DNA of 64,000 nt from Stenotrophomonas maltophilia (GTDB taxonomy: Bacteria > Pseudomonadota > Gammaproteobacteria > Xanthomonadales > Xanthomonadaceae): positions 3,604,750 to 3,668,749 of the forward strand of contig NZ_CP033877.1 in the NCBI RefSeq assembly GCF_006970445.1, in the 5' to 3' direction. The translations under genes were made by a program, and so were the position numbers. Shown one piece after another: positions 40,808 through 49,618 of the stretch; the stretch's first letter is position 1; every line of letters begins with the position of its first letter. The notes under the pieces are model-generated. The model saw only the letters and a list, made by a program, of their open reading frames with translations. It did no database searches and was not told where the DNA came from.

Positions 40808-42232
40808 ATGCCACGCACGCCCCGCACCCCGGCATCGGCCGCCGCCCTGCCTTCGCTGGACAAGCTGCTGCGCCTGCCGGCGCTGTCGGCACTGATCGAA
40901 GATCACGGTCGCAGCCGCATCACCCTGCTGCTGCGTTCGCACCTGCAGGTGCTGCGTGATCGCATTGGCGCCGCGCAGCTCTCGACCGGACAGCTGCAGC
41001 AGGCCATTGAGGGCCCGGCTCTGGTCGCGGCGCTCGACGCCGCCCTTGCCGCCGATGCACGGCTGGACCTGCAGCCGGTGTTCAACCTGACCGGCACCGT
41101 GCTGCATACCAACCTGGGCCGCGCGCTGTTGCCCGATGCTGCCGTGCAGGCGGTCACCCGCGCGATGACCGCGCCGGTCGATCTGGAATTCGACATCACC
41201 CGCGGCCGCCGCGGCGACCGCGATGCACGGGTCCAGGCGCTGGTCTGCGAGCTGACCGGCGCCGAAGCCGCCACCGTGGTCAACAACAATGCCGCGGCGG
41301 TCCTGCTGCTGCTCAACAGCCTGGCCAACCGCCGCGAGGTGGTGGTATCGCGCGGCGAACTGGTGGAGATCGGCGGTGCCTTCCGCATTCCCGATGTGAT
41401 GCGCAGCGCCGGTGCGCGGCTGCTGGAAGTGGGTACCACCAACCGCACCCACCCCGCCGACTTCGCCCATGCCATCGGCGCGCGCACCGCACTGCTGATG
41501 GAAGTGCATGCCAGCAACTACGCGATCACAGGTTTCACTGCCAAGGTCGACACCGCTGCGATGGCGGCCATCGCGCACGACCATGGCCTGCCGCTGGTGG
41601 TGGACCTGGGCAGTGGCAGCCTGTGCGATCTGGCCACGTTCGACCTGCCACACGAGCCGACCGTGCAGGAAACACTGGCGGCCGGTGCCGACCTGGTCTC
41701 GTTCAGCGGCGACAAGCTGCTGGGCGGGCCTCAGGCCGGCATCATCGCCGGTCGCGCCGACCTGATCGCACGGATCAACCGCAACCCGCTCAAGCGCGCG
41801 CTGCGCATGGACAAGATGGGCCTGGCTGCGCTGGAAGCGGTGCTGGCCCTGTACCGGGAGCCGGAACTGCTGGCACAGCGGCTGCCGACACTGCGTACGC
41901 TCTCGCGAACACAGGATGACATTGATGCGCAGGCCCAGCGCCTGCTGCAGCCGATGCGTTCCACGCTGGCGACCGGCTACACGCTTGAACGGGCGTCGAT
42001 GCACAGCCAGATCGGCAGCGGTGCACAGCCGCAGGCGCAGCTCGGCAGTGCCGGCCTGCGCATCACCACTGCGCACCGTGGCGGACTGGACCGCTTGGCC
42101 AAACGCCTGCGGCAGCTGCCGCGCCCCGTGCTGGGGCGCATCGCCGATGACGCGCTGTGGCTGGATCTGCGCTGCCTGGAATCCGCGGACGAAGCGGCCT
42201 TTCTCGCGCAATGGAGCACGCTGCAAGCATGA
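40808..42232 (+). CDS. selA: L-seryl-tRNA(Sec) selenium transferase
   Basis: A 474-residue PLP enzyme that converts Ser-tRNA(Sec) to Sec-tRNA(Sec) with selenophosphate. Signature blocks are [49 protein letters not shown], and the PLP lysine in [18 protein letters not shown] (about residue 302). It overlaps selB by four bases (ATGA), so the two are translationally coupled. Confidence 0.97.
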   Translation: MPRTPRTPASAAALPSLDKLLRLPALSALIEDHGRSRITLLLRSHLQVLRDRIGAAQLSTGQLQQAIEGPALVAALDAALAADARLDLQPVFNLTGTVLHTNLGRALLPDAAVQAVTRAMTAPVDLEFDITRGRRGDRDARVQALVCELTGAEAATVVNNNAAAVLLLLNSLANRREVVVSRGELVEIGGAFRIPDVMRSAGARLLEVGTTNRTHPADFAHAIGARTALLMEVHASNYAITGFTAKVDTAAMAAIAHDHGLPLVVDLGSGSLCDLATFDLPHEPTVQETLAAGADLVSFSGDKLLGGPQAGIIAGRADLIARINRNPLKRALRMDKMGLAALEAVLALYREPELLAQRLPTLRTLSRTQDDIDAQAQRLLQPMRSTLATGYTLERASMHSQIGSGAQPQAQLGSAGLRITTAHRGGLDRLAKRLRQLPRPVLGRIADDALWLDLRCLESADEAAFLAQWSTLQA

Positions 42233-44160
42233 TTGTCGGCACCGCCGGGCATATCGACCATGGCAAGACAAGCCTGGTGCGGGCACTGACCGGCATCGAA
42301 ACCGATCGCCTGCAGGAAGAACGTACGCGCGGCATCTCCATCGAACTGGGCTATGCCTATGTCCCGGTGGAAAGCACGGGCGACGGGAGTGCCGAGGCGA
42401 TGCTGGGCTTCGTCGACGTGCCGGGCCATGAGCGCTTCGTGCATACGATGGTGGCCGGCGCCACCGGCATCGATGTTGCCCTGCTGGTGATCGCCGCTGA
42501 CGACGGCGTGATGCCGCAGACCCGCGAGCACCTGGCGATCCTGCAATTGCTGGGCGTGGATCGCGGCGCGGTGGCGCTGACCAAGATCGACCGCGTGGAC
42601 GCCGCGCGCATCGCCCGGGTCGAGATCGAGATCGCCGCACTTCTGGCCGCGACGCCGCTGCAGGATTCCCCCGTATTCGCCTGCAACAGCACTTCCCCCG
42701 ATGACGCCGGCATCAACGCCTTGCGCGCCCACCTGCACGCATGGGCCGCGGGCGATGCCAACGCGCGCCAGGCCGCGCTGCGCAGCGAGCTGTTCCGCAT
42801 GCCGGTGGACCGCGTGTTCTCGTTGGCGGGCCACGGCACATTGGTGACCGGCGCGGTGCATGGCGGCGTCGCCACGGTGGGCGAGCACCTGCAACTGATG
42901 CCCGCCGCCACCGATGTCCGCGTGCGCAGCATCCACGCGCAGAACCAGCCCAGCGAACACGCCATGGCTGGGCAGCGCTGCGCGTTGAACCTGGCCGCCA
43001 TCGCCCGCGACGAGATTCATCGTGGCGACTGGATCGCCGACCCGCGCGCGCTGCTGGCCACCACCCGCATCGATGTGCGGCTGCGGCTTTCCGCGCTGGC
43101 CGCACCGTTGCGTGACTGGGCACCCCTGCACATCCACTGGGGCACGATGCACCGGCAGGCCCATGTGGTATTGCTGGAAGACGACGATCGCGGCAATGGG
43201 CAGCTTGTGCAGCTGGTCTTCGAGGCGCCGGTCTGTGCGATGTGTGGTGATCGCTTCATCGCCCGTGATTCAGCCGCGACCCACACGCTGGGCGGTGGCA
43301 TCGTGCTCGACCCGGACCCGCCACAGCGGCGCCGGCGCAGCCCGGCACGGCTCGCTTGGCTTGGGGCGCTGGAACAGCTGGCCGCAGGTGCGGGAATCGG
43401 CCCGCTGTTGCAGCAGGCTCCCTTCGGCATTGCCATGGCCGCGTTGCAGCGCTACTGCCGGCGCGCCGCCGACCAGATCGATCTGCCTGCGGACGCACAG
43501 CGTATCGTCACCCGCGATGACACGGTGATCATCCTCGCCTCGCACTGGCAGGCATTACGCGAGCAGGTGATCGCCTCGCTGCGCGGCTGGCACGAGCGAC
43601 GCCCGGACGAACCCGGCGTCGACAGCGGCCGCCTGCAGCGCAGCACCCTACCCTCCCTTGCAGCGAGCCTCTGGACGGCTCTCCTGCAGGACCTGCTCGC
43701 CGACGGCACGCTGCAACGCGTGGGCGCCTGGTGGCGCCTGCCCGGTCACAACCATGCACCACCGGAACGCGAACGACTTCTACTGGAACGTGTGCTTCCG
43801 CAACTGCATGCCGGTAGCTTTGATCCGCCATGGGTGCGCACCCTGGCCGCCGAGATCGGTCTGGCCGAGGACGATGTCCGGGCGGTCCTGCGCCGGGCCG
43901 CAGCGCGCGGCGATCTGTTCCAGGTGGTACCGGACCTGTTCTATGCGCCGGCCCGCATCGCCGAGCTGGCCGCGATCGTCGCGCAGCTGTCACAGGCCAG
44001 CGGCACGGTGGATGCGGCGGCCTTCCGCGATGCCATCGGCCTGGGCCGCAAACGCAGCATCCAGATCTTGGAGTTCTTCAATCGCGTTGGCTACACTCGA
44101 CGCGTCGGTGACCAGCATCGGCCGCGCGGCGACCTGCAGTGGAACGCAGCCCGCGACTGA
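42229..44160 (+). CDS. selB: Selenocysteine-specific elongation factor SelB
   Basis: A 643-residue GTPase that delivers Sec-tRNA(Sec) to the UGA codon, guided by the SECIS hairpin. The start ATG 42229 gives [21 protein letters not shown]1 is GHIDHGKT, G3 is DVPGHERF, and G4 is TKID. EF-Tu-like domains 2 and 3 follow, and the C-terminal half carries the winged-helix repeats that bind SECIS (last block [25 protein letters not shown]). selC starts 24 bases downstream. Confidence 0.97.
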   Translation: MIVGTAGHIDHGKTSLVRALTGIETDRLQEERTRGISIELGYAYVPVESTGDGSAEAMLGFVDVPGHERFVHTMVAGATGIDVALLVIAADDGVMPQTREHLAILQLLGVDRGAVALTKIDRVDAARIARVEIEIAALLAATPLQDSPVFACNSTSPDDAGINALRAHLHAWAAGDANARQAALRSELFRMPVDRVFSLAGHGTLVTGAVHGGVATVGEHLQLMPAATDVRVRSIHAQNQPSEHAMAGQRCALNLAAIARDEIHRGDWIADPRALLATTRIDVRLRLSALAAPLRDWAPLHIHWGTMHRQAHVVLLEDDDRGNGQLVQLVFEAPVCAMCGDRFIARDSAATHTLGGGIVLDPDPPQRRRRSPARLAWLGALEQLAAGAGIGPLLQQAPFGIAMAALQRYCRRAADQIDLPADAQRIVTRDDTVIILASHWQALREQVIASLRGWHERRPDEPGVDSGRLQRSTLPSLAASLWTALLQDLLADGTLQRVGAWWRLPGHNHAPPERERLLLERVLPQLHAGSFDPPWVRTLAAEIGLAEDDVRAVLRRAAARGDLFQVVPDLFYAPARIAELAAIVAQLSQASGTVDAAAFRDAIGLGRKRSIQILEFFNRVGYTRRVGDQHRPRGDLQWNAARD

Positions 44161-44184
44161 GCCCACCGGTACCGCCGTACTTTC

Positions 44185-44280
44185 GGAAGGCATGCGCATC
44201 CGGGCATGCGGCTGGGCTTCAAACCCAGTAGGGGGCGTCGATCGTTCCCTGGTAGGTTCGACTCCTGCTGCCTTCCGCCA
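44185..44280 (+). tRNA. selC: tRNA-Sec (anticodon UCA)
   Basis: A 96-base RNA from GGAAGGCA to the genomically coded CCA. The acceptor stem is 8 bp (GGAAGGCA with TGCCTTCC), the anticodon stem-loop is CTGGG-CTTCAAA-CCCAG with TCA as anticodon, there is a long variable arm, and the T loop is GGTTCGACTCC. All of these mark a selenocysteine tRNA and match E. coli selC in plan. Confidence 0.96.
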
Positions 44281-44306
44281 TTCGTGTTTCCGCAGGAGAT
44301 GTCGGC

Positions 44307-45386
44307 ATGGCCACGCACGCGCAGTCCCCCGCTCCTTCAACGGCCGATGCCCCGCAACGACTGACCTCGCTGGCCCACGGTGGCGGCTGCGGCTGCAAGA
44401 TCGCCCCGGGCGTGCTTTCCGAACTGCTGCGCGGCGTTCCAGCGCTTCCGGCACCGGCCGAACTGCTGGTCGGCCGTGAGACCAGCGACGACGCCGCGGT
44501 GTATCGCCTCGATGACCGCCAGGCGATCGTCGCCACCACCGACTTCTTCATGCCGATCGTCGACGACCCGTTCGACTTCGGCCGCATCGCGGCCACCAAC
44601 GCGCTGTCGGACCTGTATGCGATGGGCGCGCGCCCACTGTTCGCACTGGCCATCGTCGGCATGCCGATCAATACGCTGCCACAGGACACCATCCGCGGCA
44701 TCCTGCAGGGCGGCGAACGCGCCTGCGCTGATGCCGGCATCGTGGTGGCCGGCGGCCACAGCATCGATTCGGTGGAACCCATCTACGGCCTGGCCGCGAT
44801 CGGCGTGCTCGATCCGCAGCGGCTCAAGCGCAATGCCGATGCCCGCGCTGGCGACGTGCTGGTGCTGGGCAAGCCGTTGGGCGTCGGCGTGTATTCGTCG
44901 GCGCTGAAGAAGGAGGTGCTGGATGCCGACGGCTACCGGCAGATGATCGAGTCAACCACCCGCCTGAATACCGTGGGCATCCCCCTGGCCGCGCTGGACG
45001 GCGTGCATGCGATGACCGACGTCACCGGCTTCGGCCTGCTCGGCCACCTGCTGGAAGTGTGCCGCGCCAGCGGCGTTGCCGCCGAAGTGGACAGTGCGCA
45101 GATCCCGCTGCTGCCGCAGACGTTGCCCCTGCTGCAGCGTGGCTGCGTGACCGGCGCCTCCAACCGCAACTGGGCCTCCTATGGCACCGAGGTGCGCTTC
45201 GCCGATGGGTTGCCGGCACATTGGCAGCCACTGCTGACCGACCCGCAGACCAGCGGCGGCCTGCTGGTGTCCTGCGCCCCGGAAGCGGTGGATGCGGTGC
45301 TGGCCTGCTTCCACGACGCGGGGCTCGGCCAAACGGCCGTGGTGGGGCGATTGGGCGCAGGAGCGCCGGGCGTCAGCGTGCGCTGA
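44307..45386 (+). CDS. selD: Selenophosphate synthase
   Basis: A 359-residue enzyme making selenophosphate from selenide and ATP. The N-terminal motif HGGGCGCKIAPGVL carries the catalytic Cys and Lys; Cys, not Sec, is used here. Further blocks are DDAAVYRLDDRQAIVATTDFF and VAGGHSIDSVEPIYGLAAIGV, with LTDPQTSGGLLVSC near the end. It starts 26 bases after tRNA-Sec and ends the selenium module. A hairpin follows. Confidence 0.97.
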   Translation: MATHAQSPAPSTADAPQRLTSLAHGGGCGCKIAPGVLSELLRGVPALPAPAELLVGRETSDDAAVYRLDDRQAIVATTDFFMPIVDDPFDFGRIAATNALSDLYAMGARPLFALAIVGMPINTLPQDTIRGILQGGERACADAGIVVAGGHSIDSVEPIYGLAAIGVLDPQRLKRNADARAGDVLVLGKPLGVGVYSSALKKEVLDADGYRQMIESTTRLNTVGIPLAALDGVHAMTDVTGFGLLGHLLEVCRASGVAAEVDSAQIPLLPQTLPLLQRGCVTGASNRNWASYGTEVRFADGLPAHWQPLLTDPQTSGGLLVSCAPEAVDAVLACFHDAGLGQTAVVGRLGAGAPGVSVR

Positions 45387-45400
45387 TGCGCTGAAACGAC

Positions 45401-45422
45401 AAGGGCGCCCGAAGGCGCCCCT
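45401..45422. terminator. Bidirectional hairpin between selD and yicC
   Basis: GGGCGCC-CGAA-GGCGCCC lies in the short gap between two convergent genes. It can serve both; neither side has a long T-run. Confidence 0.65.
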
Positions 45423-45443
45423 GCTGTACCGCTGGATGCAACA

Positions 45444-46304
45444 TCACTCGATGTTCTGCACCTGTTCGCGGATCTGGTCGATCAGCACCTTCAGCTCCAC
45501 CGCGGCATTGGACGTACGGCTGTCCACCGACTTCGAGCCCAGCGTGTTGGCTTCGCGGTTGAACTCCTGCAGCAGGAAGTCCAGGCGACGACCGACCGGC
45601 TCGCGCTGCTTGAGCACGCGGCGGATCTCGACGATATGGCTGCCAAGACGGTCCAGTTCTTCATCCACGTCCAGCTTCTGCAGCCACAGCACCAGCTCCT
45701 GCTCGGCGCGGCCGGGATCGACCGGGTGCGGCAGGTCAGCCAGGCGTGCGGCCAGCTTGGCGCGCTGACCGTCGCGAATGGCCGGAATCAGCGTGCGGAC
45801 TTCGGTGGCGATGCGTTCGATGCCGTCCACGCGCTCGCTGATGGCCGCGGACAACTTGCCGCCTTCACGCTCACGGGCCTCGACGAAGCCGTCCAGCACC
45901 TGGTCCAGCAGGGCCAGTGCCTCGACCTGCAGGGCGGCGGCATCCGTGGCCTCGCCGCGGGTCACGCCCGGCAGCTGCAGCAGGTCGGTGAAGCTGACCT
46001 GCAGGTTCGGGAAATCGGAGGTCAGGCGGTGGGCCAGGCGGCCCAGCTGGCCCAGCAAGGCCTCGTCCACCTGCAGGTTGGCGGCCGCTTCCGGCGCGCG
46101 CAGGCGCATCACCAGATCCAGCTTGCCGCGGCTCAGGCGCGCGGCGATGCGCTCGCGCAGCTGCGGTTCGAGCGCCCGCAGTTCCTCGGGCAGGCGGGTG
46201 CCGACCTCCAGGAAGCGGTGATTGACCGAGCGCAGCTCGCAGCCCAGCGTGCCCCACGGGGTGACCCGCTCGCCGCCGGCATAGGCGGTCATGCTTCGAA
46301 TCAT
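45444..46304 (-). CDS. yicC: YicC family endoribonuclease-like protein
   Basis: A 286-residue protein ([42 protein letters not shown]...) with the YicC N-terminal domain and the C-terminal DUF1732 block ending [25 protein letters not shown]...[17 protein letters not shown]. coli YicC has been reported as an endoribonuclease. It is divergent from rph. Confidence 0.95.
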   Translation of the reverse strand: MIRSMTAYAGGERVTPWGTLGCELRSVNHRFLEVGTRLPEELRALEPQLRERIAARLSRGKLDLVMRLRAPEAAANLQVDEALLGQLGRLAHRLTSDFPNLQVSFTDLLQLPGVTRGEATDAAALQVEALALLDQVLDGFVEAREREGGKLSAAISERVDGIERIATEVRTLIPAIRDGQRAKLAARLADLPHPVDPGRAEQELVLWLQKLDVDEELDRLGSHIVEIRRVLKQREPVGRRLDFLLQEFNREANTLGSKSVDSRTSNAAVELKVLIDQIREQVQNIE

Positions 46305-46428
46305 GGATTGTGTCCGGTGCGTGCAAAGGGGGAATGGTACCCTAGCGCCCTCACCAGAGCCCCCTTGCCCGCCCCGTGAAGGCTGCGGGCGTGGCGGCGT
46401 ACTCCCTTGCCATTACGGAACCCGCACC

Positions 46429-47154
46429 ATGTCCGATTCCCGCCCCAGCGGCCGCCAGCCCGACCAGCTCCGCCCGGTCGTCATCCAACGCGGCTTCACC
46501 CGCCATGCCGAAGGTTCGGTGCTGGTGTGCTTCGGTGAAACCCGCGTGCTGTGCACCGCCAGCGTCGAGAACCGCGTGCCGGGCTTCCTGCGCGGCAAGG
46601 GCGAGGGCTGGGTGACCGCCGAATACGGCATGCTGCCGCGCGCCACCCACACCCGCAGCGACCGTGAAGCGGCCCGTGGCAAGCAGGGCGGCCGCACGCT
46701 GGAGATCCAGCGCCTGATCGGCCGCAGCCTGCGTGCCTGCGTGGACCGCAACGCGCTGGGCGAACGCACCATCACCCTCGACTGCGATGTGCTGCAGGCC
46801 GACGGTGGCACCCGCACCGCCGCCATCACCGGCGCCTACGTGGCCCTGGTCGATGCGGTGAACGTGCTGATGAAGCGCGGCGACATCAAGCGCAACCCGA
46901 TCCTGGGCGCAGTGGCCGCGGTGTCGGTAGGCGTGTACCGCGGCACCCCGGTGCTGGACCTGGACTACGCCGAAGACAGCGACTGCGACACCGACATGAA
47001 CGTGGTGATGAACGACGGTGGTGGCTTCATCGAGCTGCAGGGCACCGCCGAAGGGCACGCCTTCCGTCGCGATGAACTGGACGCGCTGCTGGGCCTGGCC
47101 GAGAAGGGCGTGGCCGAACTGCTGGCCGCGCAACAGGCGGCGCTGTCGGCATGA
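46429..47154 (+). CDS. rph: Ribonuclease PH
   Basis: A 241-residue phosphorolytic 3'-exoribonuclease that trims tRNA precursors. The start ATG 46429 gives [18 protein letters not shown]. Signatures are [35 protein letters not shown] and [24 protein letters not shown]. It heads the set rph, VOC gene, rdgB, hemW, with overlapping starts and stops between the first three. Confidence 0.97.
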   Translation: MSDSRPSGRQPDQLRPVVIQRGFTRHAEGSVLVCFGETRVLCTASVENRVPGFLRGKGEGWVTAEYGMLPRATHTRSDREAARGKQGGRTLEIQRLIGRSLRACVDRNALGERTITLDCDVLQADGGTRTAAITGAYVALVDAVNVLMKRGDIKRNPILGAVAAVSVGVYRGTPVLDLDYAEDSDCDTDMNVVMNDGGGFIELQGTAEGHAFRRDELDALLGLAEKGVAELLAAQQAALSA

Positions 47155-47540
47155 ACCGGCGCCTTGCCCTGACCACCCTGGTGGTGGCCGACTATGACGA
47201 AGCCATTGCCTGGTACACCGGCAAGCTCGGCTTTGCACTGTTGGAGGACATCGACCAGGGCCACAAGCGCTGGGTGGTGGTGGGCCCGACCGACGGCAGC
47301 GCCGCCGCCCTGCTGCTGGCCCGTGCCAGCGACGAGGAACAGCGCAGCCGCATCGGCAACCAGACCGGTGGCCGCGTCGCCTTCTTCCTCAACACCGACG
47401 ACTTCCACCGCGACCACGCGGCGATGCTGGCCACCGGCGTCGAGTTCCTGGAAGCGCCGCGCGAAGAGCCCTATGCAACGGTCGCGGTGTTCCGCGATCT
47501 GTATGGCAACACCTGGGACCTGCTGGAGCCCCGCCAATGA
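47151..47540 (+). CDS. VOC superfamily (glyoxalase/bleomycin-type) protein
   Basis: A 129-residue single-domain protein with the paired beta-alpha-beta-beta-beta units of the vicinal oxygen chelate fold ([67 protein letters not shown]). Substrate unknown. It overlaps rph and rdgB by four bases at either end, so it is expressed with them. Confidence 0.9.
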   Translation: MNRRLALTTLVVADYDEAIAWYTGKLGFALLEDIDQGHKRWVVVGPTDGSAAALLLARASDEEQRSRIGNQTGGRVAFFLNTDDFHRDHAAMLATGVEFLEAPREEPYATVAVFRDLYGNTWDLLEPRQ

Positions 47541-48133
47541 AGAAACTGGTACTGGCCAGCCACAACGCCGGCAAGCTGGTGGAGATGCAGGAGATCCTCG
47601 CCGACCTGCCACTGCAGATCACCTCGGCCGCCGAACTGGGCCTGGGCGATGTGGAAGAGACCGGCCTGACCTTCGTCGAGAACGCGCTGCTGAAGGCACG
47701 CGCAGCCTGCGAAGCGACCGGCCTGCCGGCGCTGGCCGATGATTCGGGCCTGATCGTCGATGCCCTCGGCGGCGCGCCGGGCCTGTACAGCGCGCGCTAT
47801 GCCGGCCACCCGACCAACGCCGCGGCCAACAACGCCAAACTGCTGGAGGCGATGGCCGACATCCCCGATGGCCAGCGTAGCGCCCGCTTCTATGCGGTGA
47901 TCGTGCTGCTGCGCCACGCTACCGACCCGCAGCCGCTGATCTGCGAAGGCCGCTGGGAAGGGCAGATCATCCGCGAACTGCGTGGCACCAATGGTTTCGG
48001 CTACAACCCGGTGTTCCTGGACACCACCCACGGCCTGACCGCCGCGGAAATGGAGCCGGCGCTGAAGAACGCCATCAGCCACCGTGCCATTGCCCTGCAG
48101 CAGCTCAAGCAGCAGCTGGCGACGCTGTACTGA
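47537..48133 (+). CDS. rdgB: dITP/XTP pyrophosphatase RdgB
   Basis: A 198-residue HAM1-family NTPase that removes dITP and XTP from the nucleotide pool. Signatures are ASHNAGKLVEM at the N-terminus, GLPALADDSGLIVDALGGAPGLYSARYAG (catalytic Asp), and GTNGFGYNPVFL. The adjacent hemW and upstream rph are a common proteobacterial arrangement. Confidence 0.97.
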   Translation: MKKLVLASHNAGKLVEMQEILADLPLQITSAAELGLGDVEETGLTFVENALLKARAACEATGLPALADDSGLIVDALGGAPGLYSARYAGHPTNAAANNAKLLEAMADIPDGQRSARFYAVIVLLRHATDPQPLICEGRWEGQIIRELRGTNGFGYNPVFLDTTHGLTAAEMEPALKNAISHRAIALQQLKQQLATLY

Positions 48134-48145
48134 CGCCACCCGATC

Positions 48146-48180
48146 GAACCAGGGAAGCCGGCCAGCGGCCGGCACTACCA
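48146..48180. repeat. SMAG palindrome directly before hemW
   Basis: GCCGGCCA-GCGGCCGGCACTACC ends one base before the hemW start. It covers the place where a ribosome-binding site would be expected. Confidence 0.75.
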
Positions 48181-49416
48181 ATGAAGCCCATGCCGCACGC
48201 CCACGACCACTGCAACCACCTGCCCGGCGAAGCCTGCTCCGCTGACCACGACAGCCCGCCGCGACTGGTGCCACCACCGCTGTCGCTGTACGTGCACCTG
48301 CCGTGGTGCGTGCGCAAATGCCCGTACTGCGATTTCAATTCGCACCAGGCCAAGGGCGAGCTGCCGTTCGATGCCTACATCGACGCCCTGCTGCGCGACC
48401 TGGACCAGGACCTGCCGCTGGTCTGGGGCCGGGTGGTGCACAGCGTGTTCTTCGGCGGCGGTACCCCCAGCCTGTTCCCGCCGGAAGCGATCGACCGCTT
48501 CCTGCAGCAGGCCAGTGCGCGCCTGCGCTTCGCACCCAATGCCGAAATCACCCTGGAAACCAACCCGGGCACGGCCGAGCATGGCCGTTTCGACCGCTAC
48601 CGCGCGGCCGGCGTGAACCGCCTCAGCTTCGGCATCCAGAGTTTCGACGACGCCATGCTCAAGCGCCTGGGCCGCATCCACGACAGTGGCGAAGCCGAGC
48701 GCGCGGTGAAGATGGCGCAGGACGCGGGCTACGACAACTTCAACATCGACCTGATGTACGCGCTGCCGGAACAGACCCTGGCCGGTGCCGAGGCTGATCT
48801 GGAACGTGCGTTCGCGCTGCAGCCTGCGCACATCTCGCACTACCAGCTGACCCTGGAACCGAACACGGTGTTCTTCGCGCGGCCGCCGCAGGGCATTCCC
48901 GATGAAGACAACGCCTGGGACATGCAGGAACATTGCCAGGCGCTGCTGGCGCAGGCCGGTTTCGGCCAGTACGAGGTCAGCGCCTACGCGCGCCCCGGCC
49001 GGCAGAGTGCGCACAACCTGAACTACTGGCGTTTCGGCGATTACCTGGGCATCGGTGCCGGCGCGCACGGCAAGATCAGCTCGGGCGCCGAGGAACACGT
49101 GCTGCGCCGCTGGAAGCTGAAGCACCCGCAGGCCTACCTGGACAGCGCCGGCACTCCGGCCTCGTTCGGTGGCGACGACGTGATCGCAGCCGAACGCCTG
49201 CCGTTCGAGTACATGCTCAACCTGCTGCGCCTGCACGAAGGTTTCGGCCTGCGCGATTTCGAGTCGCGCACGGGGCTGTCGCGCAGCGTGCTGGACGCAC
49301 CGCTGGCCGAGGCCGTGCAGCGCGGCTGGCTGGAAGTCACGGATGGGCATGTGCAGCCGACCGAGCTGGGCCGCCGATTCACCAACGACGTGGTAAGCCT
49401 GTTCCTGGAAGATTGA
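48181..49416 (+). CDS. hemW: HemW-like haem chaperone, radical SAM family
   Basis: A 411-residue protein. Radical SAM cluster ligands are in HLPWCVRKCPYCDFNSH (CxxxCxxC). It is related to coproporphyrinogen dehydrogenase HemN but belongs to the HemW branch, next to rdgB as usual; HemW binds haem and aids its insertion. GGGTPSLFPPEAIDRFL and FGIQSFDDAMLKRLGRIHD are family blocks. The N-terminal His-rich leader and the start (48181 or 48190) are uncertain, because no ribosome site is visible. Confidence 0.93.
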   Translation: MKPMPHAHDHCNHLPGEACSADHDSPPRLVPPPLSLYVHLPWCVRKCPYCDFNSHQAKGELPFDAYIDALLRDLDQDLPLVWGRVVHSVFFGGGTPSLFPPEAIDRFLQQASARLRFAPNAEITLETNPGTAEHGRFDRYRAAGVNRLSFGIQSFDDAMLKRLGRIHDSGEAERAVKMAQDAGYDNFNIDLMYALPEQTLAGAEADLERAFALQPAHISHYQLTLEPNTVFFARPPQGIPDEDNAWDMQEHCQALLAQAGFGQYEVSAYARPGRQSAHNLNYWRFGDYLGIGAGAHGKISSGAEEHVLRRWKLKHPQAYLDSAGTPASFGGDDVIAAERLPFEYMLNLLRLHEGFGLRDFESRTGLSRSVLDAPLAEAVQRGWLEVTDGHVQPTELGRRFTNDVVSLFLED

Positions 49417-49429
49417 TCCTCGCGTGACA

Positions 49430-49500
49430 GAGGGTCGTGCCGGCCGCTGGCCGGCAATCCGGTAAAGACAGCGCTGCCGGCCAGCGGACGGCACTACCGT
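49430..49500. repeat. Inverted SMAG pair after hemW
   Basis: CGTGCCGGCCGCTGGCCGGCA and, 20 bases on, GCTGCCGGCCAGCGGACGGCACTACC face each other. The rest of the gap to 49618 shows no gene. Confidence 0.8.
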
Positions 49501-49618
49501 TCATCCGCCGGGCATGACCGGACGAACTGCACGCGCATTCACCCTAAAGTAGCGCTGACCGCGGCCGACACGGTAGATTCACAAGATCGATCCGCGGGAA
49601 TCCGGGTACCGCTCGCCG

